Source: Calcarisporiella thermophila CBS 279.70
Lineage: Eukaryota > Calcarisporiellomycota
Length of the DNA stretch: 64,000 bases
NCBI RefSeq assembly: GCF_041956535.1
Contig: NW_027192210.1
Coordinates: 318,021-382,020 of the forward strand
Direction of reading: 5' to 3'
The translations under genes and the position numbers were made by a program. The notes under the pieces were generated by a model that was not told where the DNA came from, searched no databases, and saw only the letters and a list, made by a program, of their open reading frames with translations. Shown in pieces: positions 52,187 to 63,636 of this stretch (position 1 is its first letter; each line of letters starts with the position of its first letter).

Positions 52187-55133
52187 ATGTCCAACGGGCT
52201 CTCTTCGCCCACCTCCTACCGGGCCCAAGACAAATCGCATCGCAACATCCGCAACCTTTCTATTCAGACTCCACAGCCGCCTGCACGGCAACCCCGCCGT
52301 CAACCCTTCTCCCTCTTCTCAGATTCCGACGATGAAGCCATTCCTTCAGTCCCGTTCCCTCACGAGGGCATCAATCGCGCGGCCCTGCGGGACCCCGCTC
52401 ATTTCGATGCGAATCAATTTCTCGTCCAACGTCGGCATCTCTCTCTTGATGACCAGAAGACCGAGCTCGAGGAACATCTCAAGTTCCTCAAAAATGAGTT
52501 GGTGGAGTTGATCAATAATGATTATGCCGATTTCATAAACCTGTCGATGAATTTAAAAGGAGTGGACGTGGGCATAGAGGACATTCGAAAGCCTGTCCTC
52601 GGGATGAGAAAAGACGTGCAGGTTTGTTTCACAATGACGCGTTTTTTATTGCCTTTTCATATGCAAGCTTGCTCTAATATCGGATATTCTATTGGGGATA
52701 GGCCATGAAGGGCAAGTTTGAAGGAGTCATATCCATTCTAGAAAGCAAGTTGGCCTATAGAGCTTCCATTCGTGAAAAGATGGTATCTCGATTACTTTTT
52801 ACGATTTTGAGCCTTTTTTTTCTTTCAACTAACCATTGTATAATACTATGCTATATGACAGTCTGTATTGCAATTGATGCTTAACATCAACGATTCGGTG
52901 ACCAAGGTTGAGAATCTGCTCCTCATCAACCTAGGTGCATCAGAAGAGAACCATGTTTATGCGGACAAGACCGGCGACAAGTAAGTGCCATACCTTGAAT
53001 CCGAAACATTGCTGATGCTGAATTTTTTTTGAATGTCAAGTATGACCAAGCGGATAGAGCGGGTGGCAGTAGAGTACAACCAAATGCAATACCTTGTAAA
53101 TAAAGGCAAAGGGTTACCTTTTGTAGAGAATATAGAATGGGTAAAATTGACTGCGGCTCATTTAGAGTATCCGAGTGGATGGTTGTTTATGAGCAAGAAA
53201 AACAAACTAACTGCTTTTTTTTTTTATCAACCCAAATTTCCAGAGAATTGCACGTATCATAGATTCTCTACAGTCGAATCTTTCATCTGCATTACGGGAG
53301 GCACTACAAGCCCTTCGTAAAGATCCAAAAGATACTGCCTCCAAGGATGCCCTTGCGCAATGCCTACGCACATATGCATTGATCGACCATTCCAGCGCAG
53401 CGGAAGAGGTTATCCGCAAGGAGCTAGTCGCTCCTTTTGTACAAGAGGTATTGAATGGGGTGCCAGCTGTGTTAAGCATTGCATATGGGTTTAACATTTT
53501 AATTTTTTTTTCCCTCTCAATGCGTTTCGACTTCTCTGGCAGGTAATAAGTAGGCGTGCCATTGAGGCTTCCAGTGACGCCACCGCCTCCCCTACTACAA
53601 CACGGAATACCTCGGCGAATTTGCTTGCGCTCTATAACAAAATCCTCAAGTTTGTGGTGCACGATTGTGCTCCCGTACTCGACATCACCAACAAAGTGTT
53701 GCGCGGCACTGGATACGAGCTGGTCGTCAATTGCTTCTGGGTGGAGATTGCCTCTGCACTGATGAAAAATGTGCCTATGATATTTGCCCCCGGCATTCCG
53801 GAGGTTTTCCACAAGGTGGGTCACCTGTTTTCAGAGCCGACGGCTTGATTCATTTGCCGGTGCCCTGTTCTCACCTGGAACTGTATTGCTTTAGAACTAC
53901 AGCATCTCGATGTCCTTTGTTACCAATATGGAAGCGCTCTGCCGCTCCGAGCGCTCCCTACTACACTTCCGAGCACACCCGGCCTACATCGACTTTATGC
54001 GGCGGTGGCAGCTCCCGGTGTATTTCCAACTGCGTTTCCGTGAGATTGCTAGCCGAGTCGAGGACATCCTATCAGGCCGCGATGTTGCCCAGAGTAGGGG
54101 CGCGGGGGAGGCGAGTAGAGGCCAGGAGAGAGAGGGGAAAGGCGACGAGCAAAAGGCGTTTGAAAGGGAACCGGTGCTGGCCGGGGGCAGAGAAGTTTTG
54201 CGAGCAATGGAGCGCTGCTGGGAGGATGAGGTTTATATATACGGGTTGGCCCACCGGTTTTGGAAGCTAACGTTGCAGCTGATGCAGCGATACCGGGGCT
54301 GGGTGCTTCAGCTCTTAGAAGGACTGGACAGAGAGAGAGGAGGAGCAGGAGGAGGGGCGGGAGAGATGGACGATGCCGCTCTGAGGCATCTGGTGGTCGT
54401 TGCACACGACACGGAGTGCGTTGCTCTTGGAGCGCAGCGACTCTTTGAGGATAAGATATCCACGCGGCTGCCGGCTGCCATGTCCGAAGACGCAGTGGTG
54501 GAGGAAGGAATGTGGGCGAGTGTTCAGGGGCTGCGTGAGTGTATTCCAAAGTTGCACGAGCACGTTATAGAGGCGCTGGTGGTGAGATGTGGCGATATAG
54601 TGCGGCAGATTAGGACCGTGACCGGGCAGTATCGGCACACGGGGCGGGGGGCGCCCAAGGGGCCTAGCTTCTTTGTGGTGGGGATTTTACAGCCGCTAGA
54701 GGGGTTTCTGCGGGAGAATGCATTGTACCTGGACATCGCCGGCGGAGAGGAGGCGGAGAGGGAGGCAGAGGGGGAAGGAGGTGAGGAGGAGGTACGAGCA
54801 AGGGAGATGCACAGCGTGGAGGCGGTGAAGCGGGGGGTCATTGAGGGCGTCACTGCTCGCTATGCGGCCAGTGCAGCAGAGCTGCTCGACACGCTTAAGC
54901 TTGCAGAGGGAAGTCTGCAGCGCCGCAAGGGTGCATCGCACCCCATGCATGCTGGCGGGATGTCCGACGAGGACAAGATTCGCGCCCAGATAGTGCTAGA
55001 TGTCAGGACGTATGCAGGAGAGGTGGACCGGATTTTGGGGGGACAAGGCAGGGCAAGCGATGACATCCACAGCTTGCACAAGTTGAAGGAGGTGGTCAAG
55101 GAGTACGAGCATCTAGACACGTTATCTGGTTAG
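52187..55133 (+). CDS. COG2: Conserved oligomeric Golgi complex subunit 2 (COG2)
   Basis: Lobe A subunit of the COG tether for retrograde intra-Golgi vesicles. ATG at 52187 (MSNGLSSPTSYRAQDKSHRN). The conserved N-terminal region reads HFDANQFLVQRRHLSLDDQK, FLKNELVELINNDYADFINL and SMNLKGVDVGIEDIRKPVLG. Further exons hold LQLMLNINDSVTKVENLLLI, RIERVAVEYNQMQYLVNKGK, ALAQCLRTYALIDHSSAAEE and KILKFVVHDCAPVLDITNKV. The large last exon starts NYSISMSFVTNMEALCRSER and includes QLPVYFQLRFREIASRVEDI. The last exon also contains Gly/Glu/Arg-rich low-complexity insertions (near 54100-54170, 54340-54370 and 54750-54800). Six introns of about 55-85 nt. Confidence 0.88.
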
Positions 55134-56002
55134 GGAACTGAACCAGGATTCTTTTTTTTTTTTTTTGCTCTGCTGCCGTAATTTTTTTTTTTGCGTTGTC
55201 GTTTTTTTTTTTTGAACTATTTTCTATGCTATCCCATGGACGCGACTTTTTTTTGGTTATCTATTTGCTCTTTATCTACCCCTAACCTAAAATTACCCTA
55301 ACCCTCCGCCTCTCCCCCATCTCCCTTGTCCCACCATCCCCCTTTGTCTTTGAAGGCTTGGTAATGTAATAGATTGTCATTCGAAAAGGATGCAAGACTG
55401 TTCTCGCCACGCAAAACAACCGGGTGGAAAAAGCCGATCCCATTTATTTTTTTCTACTTTGAAACAACGAAAGAAAAGTATAGTCTTCTAACTATAAGAA
55501 ACAACAATCACTGCTTAGCAAAAAAATAAAAGGCTTAAGACGGAGTGGGAGGGGGAGGAAAAGCAATATATGCGGGGGGTGAAATCATATTCAAAACAAT
55601 TACATAAACACAAACAACCAAACAAAATCCATGAAGCAATAAAATAGGAGCAACAAAAATAAACAATAGGAGGGTGAAAAAACATAAGACTTGAATATGT
55701 ACAAATAAAGAAGCAAAATAACTATAGGATATGGACTCAAGTAGGGTGGGTGGGGGGGGGGGGAATAGTGTTATACTCAAGCAAATATCACAATGGAATG
55801 GATAACGAATTGATATAGAATGAAGGCTAGAGGAAAGGAGGAACCATAGAAATACCCCGAGATGTCAAGATATGCTAAGACACATAAATACCATGGTGGT
55901 GGGAGAAAAGGAGGATTGGGTAGGGCGTAAAACCGAGGGAAAAATGAAAATGCGCAATATTGGTGGGAAGGCAATAGGAGGGCGGCGACCGGGTAAAAAA
56001 GC
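55134..56002. other. Convergent intergenic region with telomere-like motif
   Basis: T-runs of 9-14 nt at 55151-55213, a telomere-like stretch at 55279-55305 (CCCTAACC and CCCTAACCC units), and G-runs at 55749-55762. No gene seen. Confidence 0.5.
55279..55305. repeat. Interstitial telomere-like repeat
   Basis: CCCCTAACCTAAA followed by TTACCCTAACCC within 27 nt; degenerate units of the common TTAGGG/CCCTAA telomere motif. Confidence 0.45.
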
Positions 56003-56946
56003 TCATGAAGGGGGCGGATATCCGTACCCGTACCCATGGCTATAGGCATACGTTCCATAATCATAGCCGTATCCCCCATATCCGCATCCCGACTGATACT
56101 GGTAGGGCGGGTAAGAGTTTGGATGCATGGTGGTGGGGGCGGGCGGCGAAGATTGGTAATAGTAGGAAGTGGGGGGGGTGGTGGCTGGGGTCGCGTAGGC
56201 GCTGTGACTGGAGTATCTCTCTATGGTTTCTTGTGATGCAGCATGGCCGGAATTGAGAATATAATGAAGCGACGTCTTACTCTCACAGGCCGCTACGCCG
56301 CCCAGAGAAGAGTGGGGGAGAGAGGAGTTAGGGCAGCGTTAATGGGGACTGAAGCGGGCAGCCAAATCAGGTAGGGGGTGGCATGCTTACCATTGTTCAT
56401 TCGATTGCGATAACTACGCGTTGCCCTCTCGTTGCCCTGCTGGAGGTAGCGGGCGTATTTTTCGGGGTCCTGCTCCTTCATTCGCTGGCGGTACCGCTGC
56501 ATTTTGAGGGCAGCATTACTAGACTTCTTGGTGACGGTGGGGGCCGAGGCGGAATCCGCGCCTTGGGCGGGAGTTGTTTGCTGCGATGGCCAACCCCACT
56601 TGAACATGCCGATGTAGGGGATGCTAGGCTGGCGAAACGCTTTGTGAGGCGTAAGAAGATAATAAATCCAGGAGAGCCCTCCAGGGGATGACAGAGAAGA
56701 GAGAATGGGGAAATAGCAGCAGCGCGGTGGAGAAGCGCGAAGGGGGAGAAAGAGAGGAGGGGGAGAAGGGGAGAGTGAGAGAGAGAGAGAGAGAAGCAGC
56801 CCAGCGGGTGGAACGAGTCAAAAAAAGAAAGCGAATAAAACACTTAATATGCGGAGAAGTACAGTTAGATTCTTATTTTAATGAAGACATGTGATAGTCC
56901 GTTTCGGGAGAAATTGGCCACGGCTGTCTTACCAGACGTGGTTCAT
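56003..56946 (-). CDS. Tyr/Gly-rich protein with basic RYRQRMKE motif
   Basis: Family not recognised. The safe start is ATG 56607 (MFKWGWPSQQTTPAQGADSA). A better model has a 14-nt first coding exon at 56946-56933 (ATGAACCACGTCTG), a 309-nt intron (56932-56624, GTAAGA...CTAG), and then CIPYIGMFKWGW in frame. The main exon holds KMQRYRQRMKEQDPEKYARY and LQQGNERATRSYRNRMNN, an Arg-rich helix pattern seen in several uncharacterised eukaryotic proteins. A second intron (about 56392-56298) leads to a C-terminal half rich in Tyr, Ser, Pro and Gly (YPPYQYQSGCGYGGYGYDYG, YSHGYGYGYPPPS), which is prion-like. A TATA box at 57058-57065 and GC-rich flank suggest strong expression. Nuclear or RNA-granule function is a guess. 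Confidence 0.6.
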
Positions 56947-57057
56947 AAGGAAGTCGAGTCTTCCTTATTCAATGACAGAAATTAAAACAGGCCCAACTAG
57001 TAGGAGCGCCAAAGAAAACGGCAAGAAACACGCGTCACGGTGCGCAGTGGGCCAGCC

Positions 57058-57065
57058 CTTATATA
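57058..57065 (-). promoter_or_regulatory. TATA box of the Tyr/Gly-rich gene
   Basis: TATATAAG on the minus strand in GC-rich DNA, about 115 nt upstream of the ATG at 56946. It supports the spliced upstream start over the ATG at 56607. Confidence 0.6.
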
Positions 57066-57069
57066 CACT

Positions 57070-58884
57070 CGCCCCCGCCCCCCGCCGCCCTATCGGCCTT
57101 TGCCTGGCCGCTTCTGTAAACGCCTAGCTCGCCCCTGAACACATTGGCAAATTGGCGTGGCACATATTAAGGGGAAATGAATAGCTGAATTAATGAATGA
57201 GGAATGGAATGAATGATTAATAAATGATAAACCGAGCGATGCAATGAAGCGATGCCATGCAGCCGCACCGATGGATGTGCGGCGAGGATTGGGGAGGGGG
57301 GGTGCCCTTTTTTAGGTTGGCAGGATAGACATGGGGAGATTAGGGGAAACCTTGTTTCCTCCCTCGCGTCTCTTGCCTTGGCTCTGCGTCTCTCCTCTGG
57401 CCCCTCCGCGCCTTGGCGGCGGGCTCGTCTGCTTGCTTTGCGATTGCCCTCGCTGCCTTGGCCTCGCCCCTGCCTTTTCCGAGAGGGGGCCACCGCCTTT
57501 CGGCTGAGCACGGCTCTGGCAGCACAGGCCATGCAAGGCCACAGATCGCCCTTCCACTACCCAAGGTCCGCCCTCTGCGCTGGGCAAACGAAAGAGGGAA
57601 TTGGCACTTCTTTTACTATGGTGCCCACGGGTAGAACGGATCGCGGTGAGCTGCGTGGATTTGCGCAGATGAGGTCAGTGGAATATTCCCTGGGCGGCAC
57701 GGCGCAGTGGCATTGGCCAAGGTGGATGTTGTGTGGCGTTGCATGACAGCACTCAGCGGCGCCAAACCAAACTGGGGAGGCATGCATAACTAGGCGAGGC
57801 CTCGCAAGGCCGGATAAATACGCGTAGCAAGCGGTGGGCCGGGGAGGGCGGCCCTTGCTAGCCACTGTGCATGCGGTCCTTGCCCCGTCCTCCCGCTGCA
57901 CGGCCCAAGCACTCTCGCCGTTTCATTTAAATGCGGAGCAGTCATGGAGCCCAAGCACCAAAACACTACCGTGTCCGACTGCGGCCTCGCGACTGGCCGC
58001 AACGGAGCCTGCTGGGGATCGATCACGCTCATTCATAATGGCGACGGAGGGCGAAATTCTCACATCCAACGTCCGTGGCAATCTCACGATAGTACATGGA
58101 TAATGCCGCTTCGCCAAGCGAAGAGAAGAGCAAGCGATTAAACACAAGTCGTATTTTTCCATATTGAGCGCCGGCTCAGAGCACTCTTCTCTCTTTCCTG
58201 GGCTTCCCTTCCATCGCGGCCGTCCCACCGGAATTGAACGCTTCCCCCCATCCTCCCCCACTTCAGGCCATTTTAAAGGCGCGGTGGGGAGCGTGTGGGG
58301 CTGCTGATTTCGGGGACCTTGTACGGTTCAATAATGAAAAGAGGACTGAGAGGTCAGAGGATGTCTCCCGCTGGCATTTGGTCTTGTGGAGAAGTATACC
58401 GTGACCTCAAGCTCATTCATTATTCTGTCTTTACTGACAAGGAAATTTTTTACTAAGCATTTATGAATTAATTAATTTTCGTAAGGTTATCAGGCAAGAT
58501 TTCAATCCGATCATGAAGTGTTTAATTAAAAAACAGGGTTGGTTTGTAAAAAATTAAGATCAATTTGACTCCAGGAAACGAAAATAGCCACCGATGGCTT
58601 CAGAATGATTTCTGTTTTGTGCAGAGAAGGAGAGGGAGGAGGAGGGAGAGGGGGAACGATGGCATCGACAAAGATGGAAGCTGGTGTGCAGAATGCAGCA
58701 GATTTGCTGCAAGCAGAATTGCATCATGCATCTAAAAAAAAGGTCCAACGGCCAAAGAGAAGAAAACAACTATCAAAACATTGGCACCCAACCAGGTGTT
58801 GAGCACCTTGGCATAAGGTCCATGATCAACCACGGCTCAGCTCTTTTTTTTCCTTCCCATTTCCTCTCCTCTCCTTTTGTTTTC
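57070..58884. other. GC-rich island and flanks, no gene assigned
   Basis: 57070-58300 is GC-rich with overlapping long frames on both strands, none showing a known domain. It has short palindromes such as GCGAGGCCTCGC (57794-57805) and repeated GCAAGGCC motifs. 58310-58600 is AT-rich. 58600-58880 is purine-rich, in the 3' flank of the TFIIIC gene. It could hold a non-coding RNA or be a regulatory region. Confidence 0.45.
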
Positions 58885-61800
58885 TTAGATGGTGCAGTAT
58901 TTTCGTAATAGCATTTGCGCCAATCCGGTCGACCCAACCGACGAGTAGAGCATGGCCAAGTTATAGGCTGCCTCTTGCCGCAGATCACTCTCGTCATCCT
59001 CGTCTTCGTGGGATGGAGGGGACCCCACCCCCACTGTTGCCCCACTACTCGCCTTAGCCGGCTCTAGCGATTCAGCCTCCACTTGTCCCCCGGCCGCTTC
59101 AACTCGTTCCGCCTCCTTGGGTGGGATTGGAGTGGTATCCGGCGACCCATTCGTCTTGGCTGATCTTCGCTGCTGCCGTTCCGAGGGAAGCTGGAAGACA
59201 CGCTCGTAGTGCCTGACAGCAAGAGTGCCTAAGTCTGATGCAAGCACAATGAATAAGTCGCAAAAAAAACAACTTGGAGGAAAACCAAAACCAAAATAAA
59301 AAGCCGGTGGCCCTCCCCCCTCCGCCCTGCGAAATAGGGGGCGAAAATATGGAGGAAATAAAATGTTTTGCCATCGAATGAAACACTCACCCAAATAGTG
59401 AAATGCCCGGGCCAGGTTATAGGCTGCCTCCTGGGAGCCCTCCCGCAGGCGGTAGTACCGCATAAGAAAGGTAAAGCCCTGCATAATCTGATGGTGGCGG
59501 TTGGCGGTGCCCGTACGCTGCATCGCGCGGTGCAGAAGCGAGATCCCAAGCGAGAAACAGATGACGGGGTCCGTCGGGTTCAAGAGGTAAGCCTTGGCAT
59601 AATGGTCTGAGGGACGTTTGAAAGAACAGGTCAATGGAGCGTGTATATTTAGAATAGCGACCCCAATGCCTTACCTATGGCCAGCCCGTAGCTCTTTGCA
59701 AAGCTCAGAATGTGGCCGTACAGGGTCAGAAGCACCGGGTCCTTGCACTTCCCCTTGCCGTGGTCGCGCAGCCGGGGCTCGTCCACATCCATGGCATCGC
59801 CAGCAGCGGGCTGCGCGGATGGCTCATCCACCTCCATCTGCAGCTCGTTCTCCTCTTCCGCCTCATCGCCTTCCCCCTCCGCCTGGTCCTTTTGCTGCTT
59901 GCGTCGACGCAGCTCATTGGTCTTAAATCCGGTTCGCCCCTCTTGCACCGACTTGACCAATCGCATGACGAATTTCTGAGATGGCCCGGAGGCAAAGTAG
60001 ACGCCCGACTCGTCCCCCCTAGAGACAACCATAGATACATCAATACCACGCTCTTTTAGGCGGGGGTAGGAGGAAAAAGGATTGCACAGACGCAGCTTAC
60101 CCGGGGAACATGGCCTCGTAAATGCGATAACCCTCGCGATTGAATCCAAGGTAGACGCAGAGCGATCGTGCCACCTCACACACGGTCTCATAATCTTGCG
60201 CTCGAACCGCACAACCTGGAGGATGCAAGTTAGGAGACACAAAAGAGTTTAATAATGGACACGAAATGATGTGCAGCAACGCTCGGTAGCAGATACTTGC
60301 TGATGAGAGCAATTTTTAGCTTTAGCTTTTTGGACGTATCGTTGTCAAACGACTTTGTGTCTCCAAGAAATCGCAGCACGTTCTGGGCTTCTTCGTAGCG
60401 GCCGTGGTAGCCGAGTATGATGGCATACTGATGCGTCATTCACGCGTGGGAACGATGGAAGACAGGAGTCAATACACGAAGTGAATAAGCCAAAGCCGTA
60501 GCTTTGTTCATTACCTTAATGATGAGCTCAAACCAGGTGGTCAGACTAAAGCCCATAAAATCGGAGGGCGATTTGGCCTCTTCCGTCGCACTTTCTGACT
60601 TGACACCTATGGTAGTAAGGAGAGTCATTATCGCATCCCATTTAGCTTGGGCTTTCACGCCAACGCAACAATCACAAACCTTCGACTTGATTTCGCAATC
60701 GCTCGGCCATCTCCAACGCTTGAACCTCCCGCTCCGTCTCCCGATCAAGCTGTCCAGATCGGGACCAATTCCTTTGCTAAAATAATAAGCAGTGGGGCTG
60801 AGATTAGCTCTCTCGATATGGGCCGGGAATGCCGCAGAGGGGAAATATCCCACTCGAAAAAATAGAGAGAAAGAGTTCAAGTTACCTTGCGACGATGGTG
60901 CCGAAACTCCTCCACCATGGACGACATCATGTCGAAATACTCGTGGAGAAGGCTTTGCTCTCGCCGGTGCTGTAACAGCGGTTCGATGAGATGGATCCGC
61001 TGCACCTTGTTGAAGATGTCCCGCTCTTTTTCTTGCCTCTGCAGCTCGGTCTGGCGCCTGTGCTCCTCTGGGTCAAGCATAGATCTTGGGAGGGGAGGCG
61101 GACGTTGTTTCCGTCGGCCCCTCCCCCCATCGTAGTCGGCTTCGTCCACCATCTCCATTCGGGCCCTCCGGTAGGCGGGTGCTCGGCGGAGTCGCCGTTC
61201 ACTTGCTCTGATCTCATTCGCCCTGACCACTGCGAATATCCAATTGAAATAAAACGAATATAAACCAGGCTGCTGATGGCGCCTTGAGAAATGAAAGCAC
61301 ACTTGCCTTGATCGATAAGATGGTAGGCCTTCTCCTTCTCACCCTGCGCTTCGAGACAGTAGGCAAGCCCCATCTTTGCATCGAGGTGATCGGGTACATC
61401 CTCCAGCACTATACAGGGGAGGAGGCGAAGGAGGTGACAAAGGGGGGAGGGGAGGAAATAAAGAATATAAGATGTTATATAAAGTGGGATTTGTTATCGC
61501 AAGAATGGATCAACAAGGCTACCTGCGTTGTAGTACTCGCTTGCGCTTTCATGGTTGCCCAATAAGCGATGACAATCGCCAATATGAACATAGACATTGG
61601 GTTCGAGCGGCTAAATGAAGATGCAATAGCCGGGTGTAAAAACAAAACAATCTCCAAAAAATAAAAAGTCCCGCCACTACCTCTTCCGACTCAAGCATGA
61701 GATTGAATACATCCAAAGCACGCCGGTACAGATCCTTTTCCATGAATGTCTCCGCCACCTCTTGGTACAGGTCCGAATAATTTGCAACGGGGTGCCGGAA

Positions 61801-63636
61801 AAGGTATTGATAGTGTTGCTGAGTGGGGCGGGGGGGATGAGAAGAGAGGGGAAACAAAAGGTGAGAGAGCATTTTAGTCAAATAACTCACAAAATTTCCA
61901 AAAAGCAAGAGTTCTCAGTAGCCCATACCATTCCATGGTTAATATTGTTCAAACGCACACGACATTGCCCCATTCTCACCCTCAGCTCCACGGGTATGTC
62001 GGCGCGTTTTCGCGCCTTTTCTATTGATTCTTCGGTTCGATCGTGCCAGTTTTCATCGTATTCGTTGTCGTTGTCCACCCCTGTAGCCTCCATATTATCC
62101 CAGTGGGTTTCCGCGGCACGGCCTTGTAGCAAGCGACAGCGGTGTTTGATCACAGTAAGCGCTTTACGGTACTCGCCTGCCTGCATGTATAGTTCAGCCA
62201 GCATATTCACCTCTGTGTAGGAGAAGCCGACGGGACGTCCTGTACGCTGGATTTCTTGAGCAAAATGATCCATTTCCTGCTCAAAAAGCGCAATCCCCTT
62301 AAGTGGATGGCTCATTTCACGGTAGATAGCCGCCAGCTCGCAGACAACGTTCATATGGTGAGGGGCGAGTTGGAGCAGTTTGTTGAAGCCCCTAATGGCC
62401 TAAAAGATAAATGGGAAGAGAAATAGGCCAAAATCACGCAAGCCTATGTTTAGAAGTCTATTCCAGCCAACATAACTCCTAGTGAATATCTACCTGAGGG
62501 AATTTCTTCTCCTCCTTGTATAAAAATGCTCGATCCCATATTGTGTCGACGTCGGTTGGATCCGCTTTGATCGCCTGCCCCAAACAGTATATAGCTTCCT
62601 GAATCATTCCTTGCTCTCTAATACAAGGGGGCGGGTTTTCACCATGCAGTGAAGAGAGTTTTCAAGATGCGAAATACTACCTAGCCATCTGTCCAAGACG
62701 CTTCCAGGTGTCTCCGTCCCGAGGCATAAGATGAGCAGCGACGAGACCAAAGCGAAGACCTTTCTGCATGTCCCCGAGCTCCTCGTAGATCAGACCAAGG
62801 GATACCCATGCTTGATGGATAGAGGGGGCCTTGGCAATGACCTGCTCGTAAATGTTGATGGCTTCTTCGTATTCCTGGTTGATGTAGTGCAGATTGGCCT
62901 TTCCTAACATTTCCTGGACATCGGCCGGCAATCTCTTTGGCATGCCTGCGCGACCCTGTTCATGTTTTTAAATAAAAAATGAATCGTACAGAATGAGGGT
63001 CAGTGGATAAAGCCAAGGAAGGTACATGGACGCAAGCACGTACTTTTTTTGGCTTTTGTTTCCTCGGGGCTCTCAGTTTTTTGACGTTTTGCGACGATAT
63101 CGCTATTTCCATTTCTTCATTGAAGTCCTCCATATCTTCCTGCTCAGCCTCGAACGCAGAATCCTCGTCCCCAGTCTCATAATATTTGCCAGTAGCATCC
63201 CTTTTGGCGGCTGCCACCATTTGCCTAAGAGCCACAAAGAAGATGAGGAATGGACACGGTACTTAAACAGAGGCGCTGCGGCCACCTGCGGCACTTACTT
63301 GACGGAATACTCTCCTTCCACCTCATCCTCGTCAATCTCCTCTTCTGGTTCGTCTTCCTCGGCAAATTCGTCGTGTTCAGTAATGTGGGAAGGGGAAGAT
63401 CGCTCCTCAACTTCAGGTAGAGGAAGAAGTGGCTGTGGAACCGGGCGTTCGACGAATGTGGGGGCGACTAGATCGGTCGCGACGCGTGTCTTTGAAGATC
63501 CTTCAAGAGGGTCTTCGTGCTGAGGCGGGTGATGATCGCCAAGAAAACGCGACAACTCTTGTTCTTCATCATCGCTAGCACTAAGCAGACCAAAAAAGGA
63601 CCGCGACGATTGTCCCGATCTCTTTTCTTCCGTCAT
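58885..63636 (-). CDS. TFIIIC TPR subunit (Tfc4/Sfc4/GTF3C3)
   Basis: Subunit of TFIIIC that bridges promoter-bound TFIIIC to TFIIIB for RNA polymerase III genes. ATG at 63636 (MTEEKRSGQSSRSFFGLLSA). An acidic N-terminus (EEDEPEEEIDEDEVEGEYSV; DMEDFNEEMEIAIS) precedes the TPR arrays. N-terminal TPRs: MLGKANLHYINQEYEEAINI, YEELGDMQKGLRFGLVAAHL, EAIYCLGQAIKADPTDVDTI and GFNKLLQLAPHHMNVVCELA. Later TPRs read YSDLYQEVAETFMEKDLYRR, LEPNVYVHIGDCHRLLGNHE, AKMGLAYCLEAQGEKEKAYH, KAYLLNPTDPVICFSLGISL, SQEAAYNLARAFHYLG and RQEAAYNLAMLYSSVGSTGL. It ends with AQMLLRKYCTI. More than a dozen introns. The repeated QEAAYNLA and RAPAYRRAR segments are typical of Tfc4. Confidence 0.92.

Noticed and set aside
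57252-57746. 164-codon frame in the GC-rich island
   Set aside because: Overlapped by frames of similar size on both strands, with no recognisable motif.
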